Below are positions 1-7,951 of a stretch of DNA of 33,736 nt, in pieces. Position 1 is the stretch's first letter; every line of letters begins with the position of its first letter. The notes beneath the pieces are model-generated. The model saw nothing but the letters and a program-made list of their open reading frames with translations. It was not told the origin of the DNA and did no database searches. This stretch comes from DATLFI01 sp035524895 (GTDB lineage: Bacteria > Acidobacteriota > Thermoanaerobaculia > Multivoradales > Multivoraceae). The stretch covers positions 1 through 33,736 of the forward strand of contig DATLFI010000341.1 in NCBI GenBank assembly GCA_035524895.1, read 5' to 3'. Both the position numbers and the translations under genes were made by a program.

Positions 1-12
1 GCTACGTGCGGC

Positions 13-516
13 TCACCACTCCGCATACGGCACCCCGTCCAGACCTACACCGGAGCTCAGCGAGTACACGTCGAACAGGTTGTCGCCACTGTGGCTGGTC
101 GAGTCCGGCGGGTCGGAGGTGCTGCGCATACCCCACTCCGCCTCGCCTGTCATCGGGTCGACGGGGATGCGGCGCAGGAACCGGATCTGCTTGTCCACCT
201 GTCCGACCACGTCGATCGGCTCGATGAGCTCCTCGAGCTCCTGCGGGTAGCCGTCGGCCCCCAACTGCTGGGGGAGGAGCGCGGCGTCGCTGTAGCGCTT
301 GTACTCGTCGATCGCGTTGCGCATGGTCCGCAACGCCGACCGCAGCTCGGCCTCCTTCACTCGCTTGACGCTGAACTTGGCGACCGGGAGCGTGACCGCG
401 GCCAGGGTCGAGAGCACCGCACACACCATCACCAACTCGGCGAACGTGTAACCGCCCTGCCAGAGATGTCCGAGCCTTCGCCGGCCGGCCAGGCCATTGT
501 GCAAATCCTGGATCAC
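13..516 (-). CDS. GspG-like type II secretion/type IV pilus pseudopilin
   Basis: This 167-residue protein is a probable minor pilin or pseudopilin, added to the pseudopilus at the inner membrane after leader cleavage. The leader is long (22 residues, ending GG) and cleavage is predicted before Y23, followed by TFAELVMV with the conserved Glu at mature position 5 (E27) and a hydrophobic helix to about residue 46. The C-terminal part has the GspG pattern RRIPVDPMTG, then a Trp, VYSLSSG and a terminal DGVPYAEW. Translation starts at GTG (516), which overlaps the secretin stop as GTGA, so it is the last gene seen in the minus-strand assembly operon. Tyr at mature position 1 is uncommon (usually Phe or Met). 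The exact role, core or tip, cannot be told from sequence. Confidence 0.88.
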   Translation of the reverse strand: MIQDLHNGLAGRRRLGHLWQGGYTFAELVMVCAVLSTLAAVTLPVAKFSVKRVKEAELRSALRTMRNAIDEYKRYSDAALLPQQLGADGYPQELEELIEPIDVVGQVDKQIRFLRRIPVDPMTGEAEWGMRSTSDPPDSTSHSGDNLFDVYSLSSGVGLDGVPYAEW

Positions 517-3269
517 GACGCACCTCCTCGCCCCGGGGGCTTCGCCCCCTCTCTAGGAGAACCGTCGGGCCCGACCAAGACTTCCGGGATCGACGTCCCC
601 GGAGCCAGCGCTGGGTCCCCGGGCTTCGGCGTTCCGATGTCGGGCGCGACCGCGACGTCGACCGCTCGCCGGCCGAACGCAGTGCGCCGGCCCTCGAGCG
701 AGGGGCCGTACGGCGTCGTCTGCGCGAGCCTGATCCTGGTCGAGCCGGGCAACAACGCCTCGAATTGGAGCTGCAGCACGGTGCCGCCTCCGTTCATGCT
801 GTCCTGCGCGCCGAGCAAGCTGGCGCCCAGGACCACCAGGCCGTCGGACAAAGTGTGAGCGAGCACTTGCGGCGTACCGGCCGACTGTAGCAGCGGCCCA
901 GCGGCAGCCGAGACGAAGCGGACGACCGCCGGGTCGAAGCGCAGGCGACTGGGCAGGTGCGCGACGCCGAGCTGCGCGTTGAGCCGCAGCTCGATGCTGA
1001 AGATCTCGCCTGGCTTTGCCGACACCGACTGGGGCCAGACTTCGACCGCCACCGGCGCCGGTGTCGGCACGCCGAGGCGCTGGTCTCTCTCCGCCTGGTC
1101 TCGGCGCTCCTGACCTCCGACTGCCGCTGGCTCCCCGAGACTCGCGGTGATCGACAACGCAGCACTCGTACCAAGATCCGCCGCGGCCGAGGACGCCGCG
1201 GCCTGCCAGCCACCAGGCGACCTCGAGCCGCGCTGCGACATCTGCCTCGGTGGCTCCTCTTCCTCGATCACCTCCTCCTCGACCGGTGGCTCCTCCTCGG
1301 GCTCGGACCGATCGAACGGGCTGCGCCGTCCCGGCACGAGCTCGACGCCGGCCGGCGGTGCCGGCTCTTCCGGCGCCGGTTCCTCACCGGTCAGACTCGG
1401 GTTGAGCCCCGGTCCGGCCTGATCTCGCAGACCCGGGGGCAATTGCCGGAGCCGCTCGCGCACGCGCTCCGCGGGATCGATGGCAGAGGGGTCTTCGCCG
1501 TCGAAGGGGCCCTCGACGTCGGACTCGACGCTCGGCGATCCGCCGCGGAACGTCAGGTTCTGCTCGGTGCCGACCCAGATCGGCGCCAAGTCCTCGGCGG
1601 TTATGTCGGCGCGTCGAATGATGTGCGGCGTCAGTGTCAGCACGATGTCGGTGCGCTGGTTCTCGTTGCGCTTCTTGCCGAAGAGCCGCCCCAGCACCGG
1701 GATGTCGGAGAGCCCCGGGACGCCCTGCTCCGACGACGTCTCGTCGGTGCGGATGAGACCGGCCAGGAAGTTGGTCTCGCCGTCCTGGAGTCGAATGGTC
1801 GTCTCGATGCGCCGCGAGCCGATGATCGGCTGGCTCTGGATGTTCCCCGAGATGTTCGAGACCTCGATGGTCACGGTGAGGGAGATCTCCTCGTTGTGAT
1901 GCACTCGCGGCTCGATCTCGATGATGATGCCGACGTCCTGGTACTGGAACGACGTGATAGGCACGATGTTGCTGCCCACGGTGTTCGCGGTGTTGAAGCT
2001 GGTCACCGGTATCGGCACCCGGTCGCCGATGTTGAGGCGCGCCTTTTCGCCTTCCGAGATGCGCAGCTGCGGCTTGGCCAGCGTCTGCGCGTCGGTCGAG
2101 GTCTTGACGAAATCGAGCAACATGTTGGGCACCGTCAGCACCCAGTTGTTGGCGTTGAGGAACTCGAGGTCCGAGAAGCGCAGCGGAGTGTCCTCGCCGC
2201 CGGTGTCCAGCTCCAACCCGAGCCGGTAGGCGTCGAGCGAGACACCGAGATCCTGCAGCTTGGTGGTGTTGAGCTGCAGCAGCTCGACGTCGACCACCAC
2301 CTCGGCCTTGGCCTTGTCGTTGGCGCGGATGATCCTCTCGGCGATCTTCACCCGGTCGGCGGTGTCGCGCAGGATGATCGCATTGAGCTGCTCGTTGCCA
2401 GCGATCTTCCGCGAGTCGACCAGGCTGCGCAGCATGGTCATCACGTCCTTGACCTCGGCGTTGGATAGGAAGAACGTCTGGATGATGAGATCCTCGTACT
2501 TGCGGCGGTTCTGTGGCGTGTCGGGCACCACGATGATCGACTGCGTGTCGAGCACCTTGTAGAAGTGGCCGGCCGTGCGCATCAGGATCTCTAGCGCGTT
2601 CTGGGCGTCGACCTCGCGCAGCTGGATCGGCAACGCCTGGTCGCGCAGGCTGGGGTCGAACAGGATGTTGATGCCGAATGCCTTGCCCAGGGCTTGATAG
2701 ATCTGCTTGACCGATACCGCCTCGGGAAAGTCGAGATCGATCGGCTCCGGCGAGCGCGGGTCGAGCACGGGCGGCAGTGCCTGCAGGCCCTGGCTGCGCT
2801 TCTTGATCGCCTCCAGAGTCTCGCGCTGGCTGCCAGCGCGCTGCGCGTCGAGCTCCTCTCGCACCTTCTGGAGCTCGGCGCGCGCATACTGGTTCGTGGG
2901 GTCGAGCTGCACGGACTGCTGCAGCTCCACCAGGGCCTGCTGCGGCAGACCGGCGTCCCGATACTTCTTCGCCTGCTCGAAGTGGGCGTGCGACGCCTGG
3001 ATCTTGGCGCGCAGGAGCGCGGTCCGATAGCGCAGGTCGGAAGGGTTCTGCGCCACCAACTCGAGGTAGTGGATCACCGCGCGGTCCCAGTCTCCAGTGG
3101 CCTCGGCCGCCTGGGCATGCCGGTAGCCCCGGTAGCTGGTACAACCCGCGAGCGCGAGCAGCGCGCAGGCCATCAGGACCAGCAGCGACGATCGCCCCGT
3201 GGCTCGGAACGCTCGCACGGCCGTTTCGGCCGGTTGCGAGCCGTGATAGCTCCTTCTGTTCGACATCAT
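513..3269 (-). CDS. gspD: Lipoprotein secretin with C-terminal cohesin domain (PilQ/GspD equivalent)
   Basis: This 918-residue protein should form the outer-membrane channel for the pilus or pseudopilus. In order: a signal peptide with lipobox LALAGC (Cys43); a TPR-like helical segment, about 55-145; a secretin/TonB short N domain (N0), about 175-250; a NolW-type domain, about 260-320; the secretin beta domain, about 385-552, with VPGLSDIPVLGRLF; an acidic Pro/Glu-rich linker, about 625-675; and a cohesin-type beta-sandwich, about 740-877. The start is the first of two Met codons at 3269, overlapping the pilP stop as ATGA; the in-frame upstream extension is a pilP shadow. Position after pilMNOP makes it the PilQ counterpart, but no AMIN domain is visible. 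A cohesin tail is absent from classical PilQ and GspD. Its ligand is unknown. Confidence 0.93.
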   Translation of the reverse strand: MMSNRRSYHGSQPAETAVRAFRATGRSSLLVLMACALLALAGCTSYRGYRHAQAAEATGDWDRAVIHYLELVAQNPSDLRYRTALLRAKIQASHAHFEQAKKYRDAGLPQQALVELQQSVQLDPTNQYARAELQKVREELDAQRAGSQRETLEAIKKRSQGLQALPPVLDPRSPEPIDLDFPEAVSVKQIYQALGKAFGINILFDPSLRDQALPIQLREVDAQNALEILMRTAGHFYKVLDTQSIIVVPDTPQNRRKYEDLIIQTFFLSNAEVKDVMTMLRSLVDSRKIAGNEQLNAIILRDTADRVKIAERIIRANDKAKAEVVVDVELLQLNTTKLQDLGVSLDAYRLGLELDTGGEDTPLRFSDLEFLNANNWVLTVPNMLLDFVKTSTDAQTLAKPQLRISEGEKARLNIGDRVPIPVTSFNTANTVGSNIVPITSFQYQDVGIIIEIEPRVHHNEEISLTVTIEVSNISGNIQSQPIIGSRRIETTIRLQDGETNFLAGLIRTDETSSEQGVPGLSDIPVLGRLFGKKRNENQRTDIVLTLTPHIIRRADITAEDLAPIWVGTEQNLTFRGGSPSVESDVEGPFDGEDPSAIDPAERVRERLRQLPPGLRDQAGPGLNPSLTGEEPAPEEPAPPAGVELVPGRRSPFDRSEPEEEPPVEEEVIEEEEPPRQMSQRGSRSPGGWQAAASSAAADLGTSAALSITASLGEPAAVGGQERRDQAERDQRLGVPTPAPVAVEVWPQSVSAKPGEIFSIELRLNAQLGVAHLPSRLRFDPAVVRFVSAAAGPLLQSAGTPQVLAHTLSDGLVVLGASLLGAQDSMNGGGTVLQLQFEALLPGSTRIRLAQTTPYGPSLEGRRTAFGRRAVDVAVAPDIGTPKPGDPALAPGTSIPEVLVGPDGSPREGAKPPGRGGAS

Positions 3270-3826
3270 CTCCCTGCCCCATGGACCGCCAGCCTGGCCG
3301 GCGGCGCGTCGGGAAAACCAACGAAAGCGATCTGCACGGACTCGAGCCCTATCTGCGCCACCTGGAACTTGCCCTTGAGCACGTCGCCCTCCAGCATGTT
3401 GTAGAGGGTCTGGCCATCCTGGTCGACGAACACCGCGATCGGCCGCATCTTTGGACCGAATCGACCCAGGTACTGGACGTCGATGGCCGGCGGCTGCGGT
3501 CGGGGTGGCACAGCGGCGACAGGCGGCGCGAGTTCCGGCTCGACGCGCATCGGCTGCACTACCGGGAGCGGCTCCTGGCGAGGCGGAGGCGGCGGTTCGG
3601 CGAACCGCCACGGATCGCGGCCTGGGGTGTACTCGCCACCGGCTCGTGACAGCCGCTCGAGCTCGAGAGCGGAGACCTCGGCGCGTAGCGCAGCCGAGAA
3701 GTCGGGACCCCTGCCGCCGCCGAACACCACTCCACCGTCGAACGTAGCGAAGCGCTGCGCGAGGAGCGCGAGAAACGACACGACCAGAACCATGAGCAGC
3801 AGAACCTGGCGGCGCGAGGAGCTCAT
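3266..3826 (-). CDS. pilP: PilP-like type IV pilus assembly (lipo)protein
   Basis: A 186-residue protein with one N-terminal membrane segment (about residues 7-24), a Pro-rich linker (about 75-115) and a small C-terminal beta domain with YLGRFGPKMRPIAVFVDQDG, then a segment like GDVLKGKFQVAQIGLESVQI. This is the PilP/GspC-type homology region, which in known systems links the PilMNO inner-membrane complex to secretin N domains. No lipobox Cys is seen, so it looks anchored by a transmembrane helix, as GspC is, and not lipidated like Neisseria PilP. The ATG at 3826 overlaps the pilO stop (ATGA), and its own stop overlaps the secretin start. Assignment rests on the C-terminal domain plus gene order. 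Confidence 0.82.
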   Translation of the reverse strand: MSSSRRQVLLLMVLVVSFLALLAQRFATFDGGVVFGGGRGPDFSAALRAEVSALELERLSRAGGEYTPGRDPWRFAEPPPPPRQEPLPVVQPMRVEPELAPPVAAVPPRPQPPAIDVQYLGRFGPKMRPIAVFVDQDGQTLYNMLEGDVLKGKFQVAQIGLESVQIAFVGFPDAPPARLAVHGAGR

Positions 3827-4449
3827 GGTCCGGGCTCCCCCGCCTCCGGCGCGAACGAGTCGATGGCGTCCTCGAGAGGCTCGAAGCGGACCTCGCCGGC
3901 ATCGCGTCCGGTGAAGAGCGTAGCGAGCTGAAGGTTGAGCGCCAGCTGGTTCGAGCCCCCGCGGAGCTGGATCGATCGCAGGATCACGAACGAGTCGCTC
4001 AGCTCGAGGAAGTTCACGAACTGCCGCAGCTCCCGATAGGTCCCGTCGACCGAGAACACGATCGCGCGCTCGATCAGCCCGAAGTCCTCCAGCGCCTGCT
4101 CGGGGTAGCTGATGCTGGTCGGATTGAGACCGGAACGTTCCGCGAGCTCCTTGATCTCGCGGATGAAGGAGGTCAGCCGTTCGCTCTCGGTCGCAAAGTG
4201 GAGCTCGTACAGCTCGTGAACACCGTCGCGACTGCGCTCGGCGCGCGTGACCAGCTCCTCGAGCTCGGCCCGCTGCTCGAGCAACCGATCGAGCTCCCCG
4301 CTCTCGCGCTCCACTTCGGCGCGCAGCGCTCCCACGCGGTCGGCGAAGGCGACCTGATAGGCGGCGAGGCCTACAGCGCCCACGACCAGCAGGCCCAGCG
4401 GCAGCGCCCACACCCGCGCATTGTCGAGCCACAACTGCTTGCCGGTCAC
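3823..4449 (-). CDS. pilO: PilO type IV pilus inner-membrane alignment protein
   Basis: A 208-residue protein with a short cytoplasmic N terminus, one transmembrane helix (about 14-33), a periplasmic coiled coil (about 38-80, Glu/Leu/Arg rich) and a C-terminal ferredoxin-like domain (about 90-190). This is the PilO layout; PilO pairs with PilN and binds PilP to form the periplasmic part of the alignment complex. The best start is GTG at 4449, giving a GTGA overlap with the pilN stop, because an upstream start would run through pilN. Order M-N-O-P-secretin supports the name. The Glu/Pro-rich C-terminal tail has no recognisable function. Confidence 0.87.
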   Translation of the reverse strand: MTGKQLWLDNARVWALPLGLLVVGAVGLAAYQVAFADRVGALRAEVERESGELDRLLEQRAELEELVTRAERSRDGVHELYELHFATESERLTSFIREIKELAERSGLNPTSISYPEQALEDFGLIERAIVFSVDGTYRELRQFVNFLELSDSFVILRSIQLRGGSNQLALNLQLATLFTGRDAGEVRFEPLEDAIDSFAPEAGEPGP

Positions 4450-5165
4450 GGCGCGCCTCCGGTCGCCGCGGCCCCGTCCAGCTGCATCGCCGTCGCCACG
4501 GTCTCGCCAGAGGAGCCGCTCTCCTCCAGCTCCAGGTCTGGGAGATAGCGCACCGTCAGGTTGAACCGGTAGAGGCCGCGCTGCTGGGCCTCGTTGCGAA
4601 GGTTGGGCTCGCTGAACGCGGCGTGCTCGAAGAGCGCGTCGACCAGATCGAGGATCGCGGCGCCGGTCTCGGCCTCCCCGGCGATCTGCAACTGGACCCA
4701 ACGGGGTGGCCTGGCTTCCGGCACGGAAGTCCTCGTGCGCGTGGAGCGAGGCCGGGCTGGTTCGTCATCCTCGGCAACCGCCGGACGCAGGCTCTGGAGG
4801 CGCACGCCATCGGGCAGGACTTCGCCGAGCTGCTCGAAGAGCTGGCTCCAGGGGAACGTGCGCTGCGCGATCCTCGCGTTGAGGAACTCCACCTGGCGGT
4901 TCTGCTCGACCAGTGCGAAACCGTTCAAGGCTCGCTCCAAGCTGCGTAGCGACTCGACTTCCTGCGCGATGTCGCGCTCCAGCCCGACCAGCTGCTCGTT
5001 GCCGGCCGTGGACGAAGTGAAGTGCCGGAAGAGCACCGCGACATCGACCAACAAGACCAGGGCGGCAGCCACCCACAAGGCTGCGGCGACTCGCTGCAGC
5101 GGCCGGCGGTTCACCAGAGGGTGGCGCGCCAGATTGAGGCGCGCGACCAGCTCGGGGCGCAGCAT
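4446..5165 (-). CDS. pilN: PilN type IV pilus inner-membrane protein
   Basis: This 239-residue protein has a basic cytoplasmic N terminus with LNLARHPLVNRRP, which takes the place of the usual INLLP motif that binds PilM. It is followed by a transmembrane helix (about 25-47), a coiled coil (about 55-90) and a periplasmic ferredoxin-like domain (about 95-215) interrupted by a charged, Arg/Thr/Pro-rich insertion around 128-155. PilN forms heterodimers with PilO and connects to cytoplasmic PilM. The ATG abuts the pilM stop with no gap, and the stop overlaps the pilO start (GTGA). Identity comes from layout and neighbours more than from a signature motif. Confidence 0.84.
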   Translation of the reverse strand: MLRPELVARLNLARHPLVNRRPLQRVAAALWVAAALVLLVDVAVLFRHFTSSTAGNEQLVGLERDIAQEVESLRSLERALNGFALVEQNRQVEFLNARIAQRTFPWSQLFEQLGEVLPDGVRLQSLRPAVAEDDEPARPRSTRTRTSVPEARPPRWVQLQIAGEAETGAAILDLVDALFEHAAFSEPNLRNEAQQRGLYRFNLTVRYLPDLELEESGSSGETVATAMQLDGAAATGGAP

Positions 5166-6134
5166 TCAGGCGACCTCCAGGAGCGCCGCGCCGAGCAGGG
5201 CGCCATCGCGGTCGACGCGGAAGCCCGGAGGCAGGTCGCCGAGCTCTTCGCCGAGCGCCGACGCGTCCACGACCACGCACCCCGTGCCCAGCGCATCTGC
5301 GACCAGCTCCGACCACGACGCGGCCTCCGGCGCCGCGACGAAGACGCCATCGAGCCTCCGCTCCGGCAATCGCTCCTCGAGGAACGTGCCGGTCAGCCGC
5401 AGCTCGCGAGTCACCGCCGACCCTGCCTGGCGGAAGGGCGGCGCGGCGAGCTCCTTGTGCCTCGAAAGGAGCGGCTCCCCGTCACGGGATACCAGCAGGG
5501 TATAGCTGCGCTCGTCGGCCACGACCAGCAAGCCGAGACCCTCGACCCGAAGCGCGGAGGCCAGAGCCAGCGACTCGGTGGTCACCATGCCGATGCGCAC
5601 CCCGGCGCGCTCGAAGGCGCTCTCGATGGGCCCGAGCAAGGCCTCGAACGCGAACGCCACCGCCATCCGGCGCGGCTCTTCCTGGCCGGGCAGGGGCGCC
5701 ACTTCGACCGCGCGCAGCCGCAGCTCCTCGGCGCGGAACGGCACCAACTGCCGCAGCTTGAACCGCAGCGCCTCCTGGCGCGCAGCATCTGCGGTCGGCA
5801 GCTCCGTGAACTCGGCGAAGACCATGCGCATGAAGCGGTCCGACAACACCAGGGTGGTCTCCTCGATGCGCCCGCCGGCGCGCTCGAAGAGCTCCCGGAC
5901 GCTGGCCACGAAGGCCTCGGGATCGCGCGGCGGTCCGCCGAGCGGCCCGTCGCCAAAGTCCGTGGCCAGTGCCGTCTCGAGGTAGCGCAACACCTGCAGC
6001 TTGCCGTCGGAACGACGCTCCACGCGAGCGTAGACGAGCGCGTCGTCGCGCAACGCGACCACGTGCGGCGGTGCCGCGATCGATCCGCCGCCGAGCAGGC
6101 GGTCAACCCACGAAAGTGACTTTGTTGATCTCAC
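5166..6134 (-). CDS. pilM: PilM-like type IV pilus assembly protein with degenerate ATP-binding motifs
   Basis: A 322-residue soluble protein in the pilM position between pilB and pilN. PilM is an actin/FtsA-like cytoplasmic protein that docks onto the PilN N terminus. The fold pattern is visible: an N-terminal beta-rich part, a central SHS2/1C-like region with FRAEELRLRAVEV, and a second lobe with LGLLVVADERSYTLLVSRDG. The usual phosphate-binding signatures (DIGS near the N terminus and D-I-G-A before the second lobe) are replaced by unrelated residues, and the protein is shorter than typical PilM (about 350), so ATP binding is doubtful. The likely start is GTG at 6134, overlapping the pilB end by 32 nt, with a GGGAG about 12 nt upstream. 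Confidence 0.78.
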   Translation of the reverse strand: MRSTKSLSWVDRLLGGGSIAAPPHVVALRDDALVYARVERRSDGKLQVLRYLETALATDFGDGPLGGPPRDPEAFVASVRELFERAGGRIEETTLVLSDRFMRMVFAEFTELPTADAARQEALRFKLRQLVPFRAEELRLRAVEVAPLPGQEEPRRMAVAFAFEALLGPIESAFERAGVRIGMVTTESLALASALRVEGLGLLVVADERSYTLLVSRDGEPLLSRHKELAAPPFRQAGSAVTRELRLTGTFLEERLPERRLDGVFVAAPEAASWSELVADALGTGCVVVDASALGEELGDLPPGFRVDRDGALLGAALLEVA

Positions 6135-7821
6135 GAAGCGTGGTCACTCCCTCTTGCACCTTCTGCAGCGCGCTATCGCGCAGGAACGTCATCCCCTCGT
6201 CGCGCGCGGCGCGCTTGATCTCGGACGCTGGCCTGCGGTCGAGGATCAGCTCGCGGATGTGGTCGGAGAGGTCGAGCAGCTCGGACACCGCGAGGCGGCC
6301 CAGGTAGCCGGTACCGTTGCACTCGATGCAGCCGCCGCCCTCGTAGAAGGGCCACCCGGCGACGGTGGCGCGCGACAGGCCGCTCTCCGACAGCAACTGG
6401 TCGGTGACCTCGACCTCGTGGCGGCACGACGGGCAGAGCTTGCGCACCAGCCGCTGTGCCAGCACGCAGTTGAGCGCCGACACGAAGTTGTAGAGGTCGA
6501 CCTTCATGTTGAGGAAGCGGCCGAGCACGTCGATGACGTTGTTGGCGTGCACCGTGGTGAAGACCAGGTGACCGGTGAGCGCCGACTGGATCGCGATCTG
6601 CGCGGTCTCCTCGTCGCGGATCTCGCCGACCATGATCTTGTCCGGGTCGTGCCGCAAGATCGAGCGCAAGCCGCGCGCGAAGGTCAGGCCCTTCTTCTCG
6701 TTGACCGGGATCTGCGTGATGCCGCGGAGCTGGTACTCGACCGGGTCCTCGATGGTGATGGTCTTGTCTTCGGAGGACTGGATCTCCGAAAGGCACGCGT
6801 AGAGCGTGGTGGTCTTGCCGGAACCCGTGGGCCCGGTGACCAGCACCATGCCGTACGGCTCGCGGATGAATTTGCGCAGCTTGGTGATCGTCCCCTCGTC
6901 GAACCCGAGGATGTCGAGCCGCAGGTTGCGGAACTCCTTGCTCATCGACTCCTTGTCGAGGATGCGGATGACGCAGTCCTCGCCGTGGACCGAGGGCATG
7001 ATCGAGACGCGGAAGTCGATGGTGCGGCCGCCCATGCGCAGCTTGAAGCGACCGTCCTGCGGCACGCGCTTCTCTGCGATGTCGAGCTCTGCCATCACCT
7101 TGATGCGGCTGATGATCGTCTGGTGGTGCCGCTTGTCGATCGGTTCCATCGCCTGGTACAGCACACCGTCGATACGGTATTTGACGATGACCTCGTGCTC
7201 GCGCGTCTCCACGTGGATGTCGCTCGCGCGACGCTGGATGGCGGTGAGAATGGTGGAGTCGACCAGCTTGATGATCGGGCTCTGGTCGAGCGAGATGCGG
7301 TCGATCGACAGCACCTCCTCGCCTTGCTCGTCGTCCTGCACCAGTTGGAGCCGGAAATCCTCGGTGGCCTCGTCGAGAACCCGCTGGGCGCTTTCGGACT
7401 TGCTGAGGATCTCCTCGAGCAACGCCGGAGCTCCGACCTTCATCTCGACGGATTGGGCCAACTGCATCTCGAGCTGGTCGAGCTTCTCCACGTCTGCCGG
7501 GTCGGCGACGATGATCACCATGCGGCCGTCGAGCTGCTGATCGGGAATGAACCCGTAACGCAGCATCAGCTCGAACGGGATGGTCCGGAAGAGGTCGTTG
7601 TTGATCCGATAGTGGGCGAGATCGACGTACTCCAGCCCGAAGCGCTCTGCGAGCCGGCGCGCTTGCCGCTGCTGCTCGGCGAGCGCGGCAGCCCCGTACC
7701 GCGTGGCCGGATCGACGTTCTCTGCGGTGGACTTGGCGGTCGCCGCGGTGAGAGCCGCATCGACAGCCAGACGTTCGTCGACCAGGGTCGCGCCGTCACG
7801 GTGGCTCGAGGTGTCGTTCAT
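6103..7821 (-). CDS. pilB: PilB/GspE-family extension ATPase
   Basis: This 572-residue cytoplasmic hexameric ATPase should power pilin extrusion. It has an N-terminal MshEN/T2SSE_N-like domain (about 45-150) and a C-terminal ATPase with Walker A GPTGSGKT (330-337), an Asp-box region near 356-364 (TITIEDPVE), Walker B IMVGEIRDEET (396-406) and a His box with TGHLVFTTVHANN (416-428). A zinc-binding module has CPSC (463-466) and CIEC (498-501), as in PilB and GspE and unlike PilT. Length fits PilB (about 570). The ATG at 7821 has only a weak Shine-Dalgarno. A 130-nt gap to gspF is the only true spacer in the operon, and the gene overlaps pilM at its 3' end. Confidence 0.95.
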   Translation of the reverse strand: MNDTSSHRDGATLVDERLAVDAALTAATAKSTAENVDPATRYGAAALAEQQRQARRLAERFGLEYVDLAHYRINNDLFRTIPFELMLRYGFIPDQQLDGRMVIIVADPADVEKLDQLEMQLAQSVEMKVGAPALLEEILSKSESAQRVLDEATEDFRLQLVQDDEQGEEVLSIDRISLDQSPIIKLVDSTILTAIQRRASDIHVETREHEVIVKYRIDGVLYQAMEPIDKRHHQTIISRIKVMAELDIAEKRVPQDGRFKLRMGGRTIDFRVSIMPSVHGEDCVIRILDKESMSKEFRNLRLDILGFDEGTITKLRKFIREPYGMVLVTGPTGSGKTTTLYACLSEIQSSEDKTITIEDPVEYQLRGITQIPVNEKKGLTFARGLRSILRHDPDKIMVGEIRDEETAQIAIQSALTGHLVFTTVHANNVIDVLGRFLNMKVDLYNFVSALNCVLAQRLVRKLCPSCRHEVEVTDQLLSESGLSRATVAGWPFYEGGGCIECNGTGYLGRLAVSELLDLSDHIRELILDRRPASEIKRAARDEGMTFLRDSALQKVQEGVTTLREINKVTFVG

Positions 7822-7951
7822 CGCGGGCTCGTCTCGGTTCGCAGGATTGGGTTGCCGGCGCAGCGACTCGGCTGGCCCGCCGGCTCGCTCCGCACACGGT
7901 ACGGAGCAGCGGGGTGGCGCGTCCAGTCGCGGGCTGACATCGCCGGTTCCC
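7822..7951 (-). other. Spacer between gspF and pilB
   Basis: These 130 bases are the longest non-coding stretch inside the minus-strand assembly operon. I see no convincing gene, no terminator hairpin with a T-run and no clear sigma-70 or sigma-54 promoter. It could still hold a processing site or a weak internal promoter for pilB onward. Confidence 0.5.

Noticed and set aside
957..2468. Long open frame on the plus strand opposite the secretin
   Set aside because: Composition is that of an antisense shadow in GC-rich DNA; no domain, and the secretin frame on the other strand is unmistakable.
3270..3902. In-frame N-terminal extension of the secretin by 211 residues
   Set aside because: It lies wholly over pilP in another frame, is Arg/Ala/Ser-rich low-complexity sequence, and the lipoprotein signal starts only at 3269.
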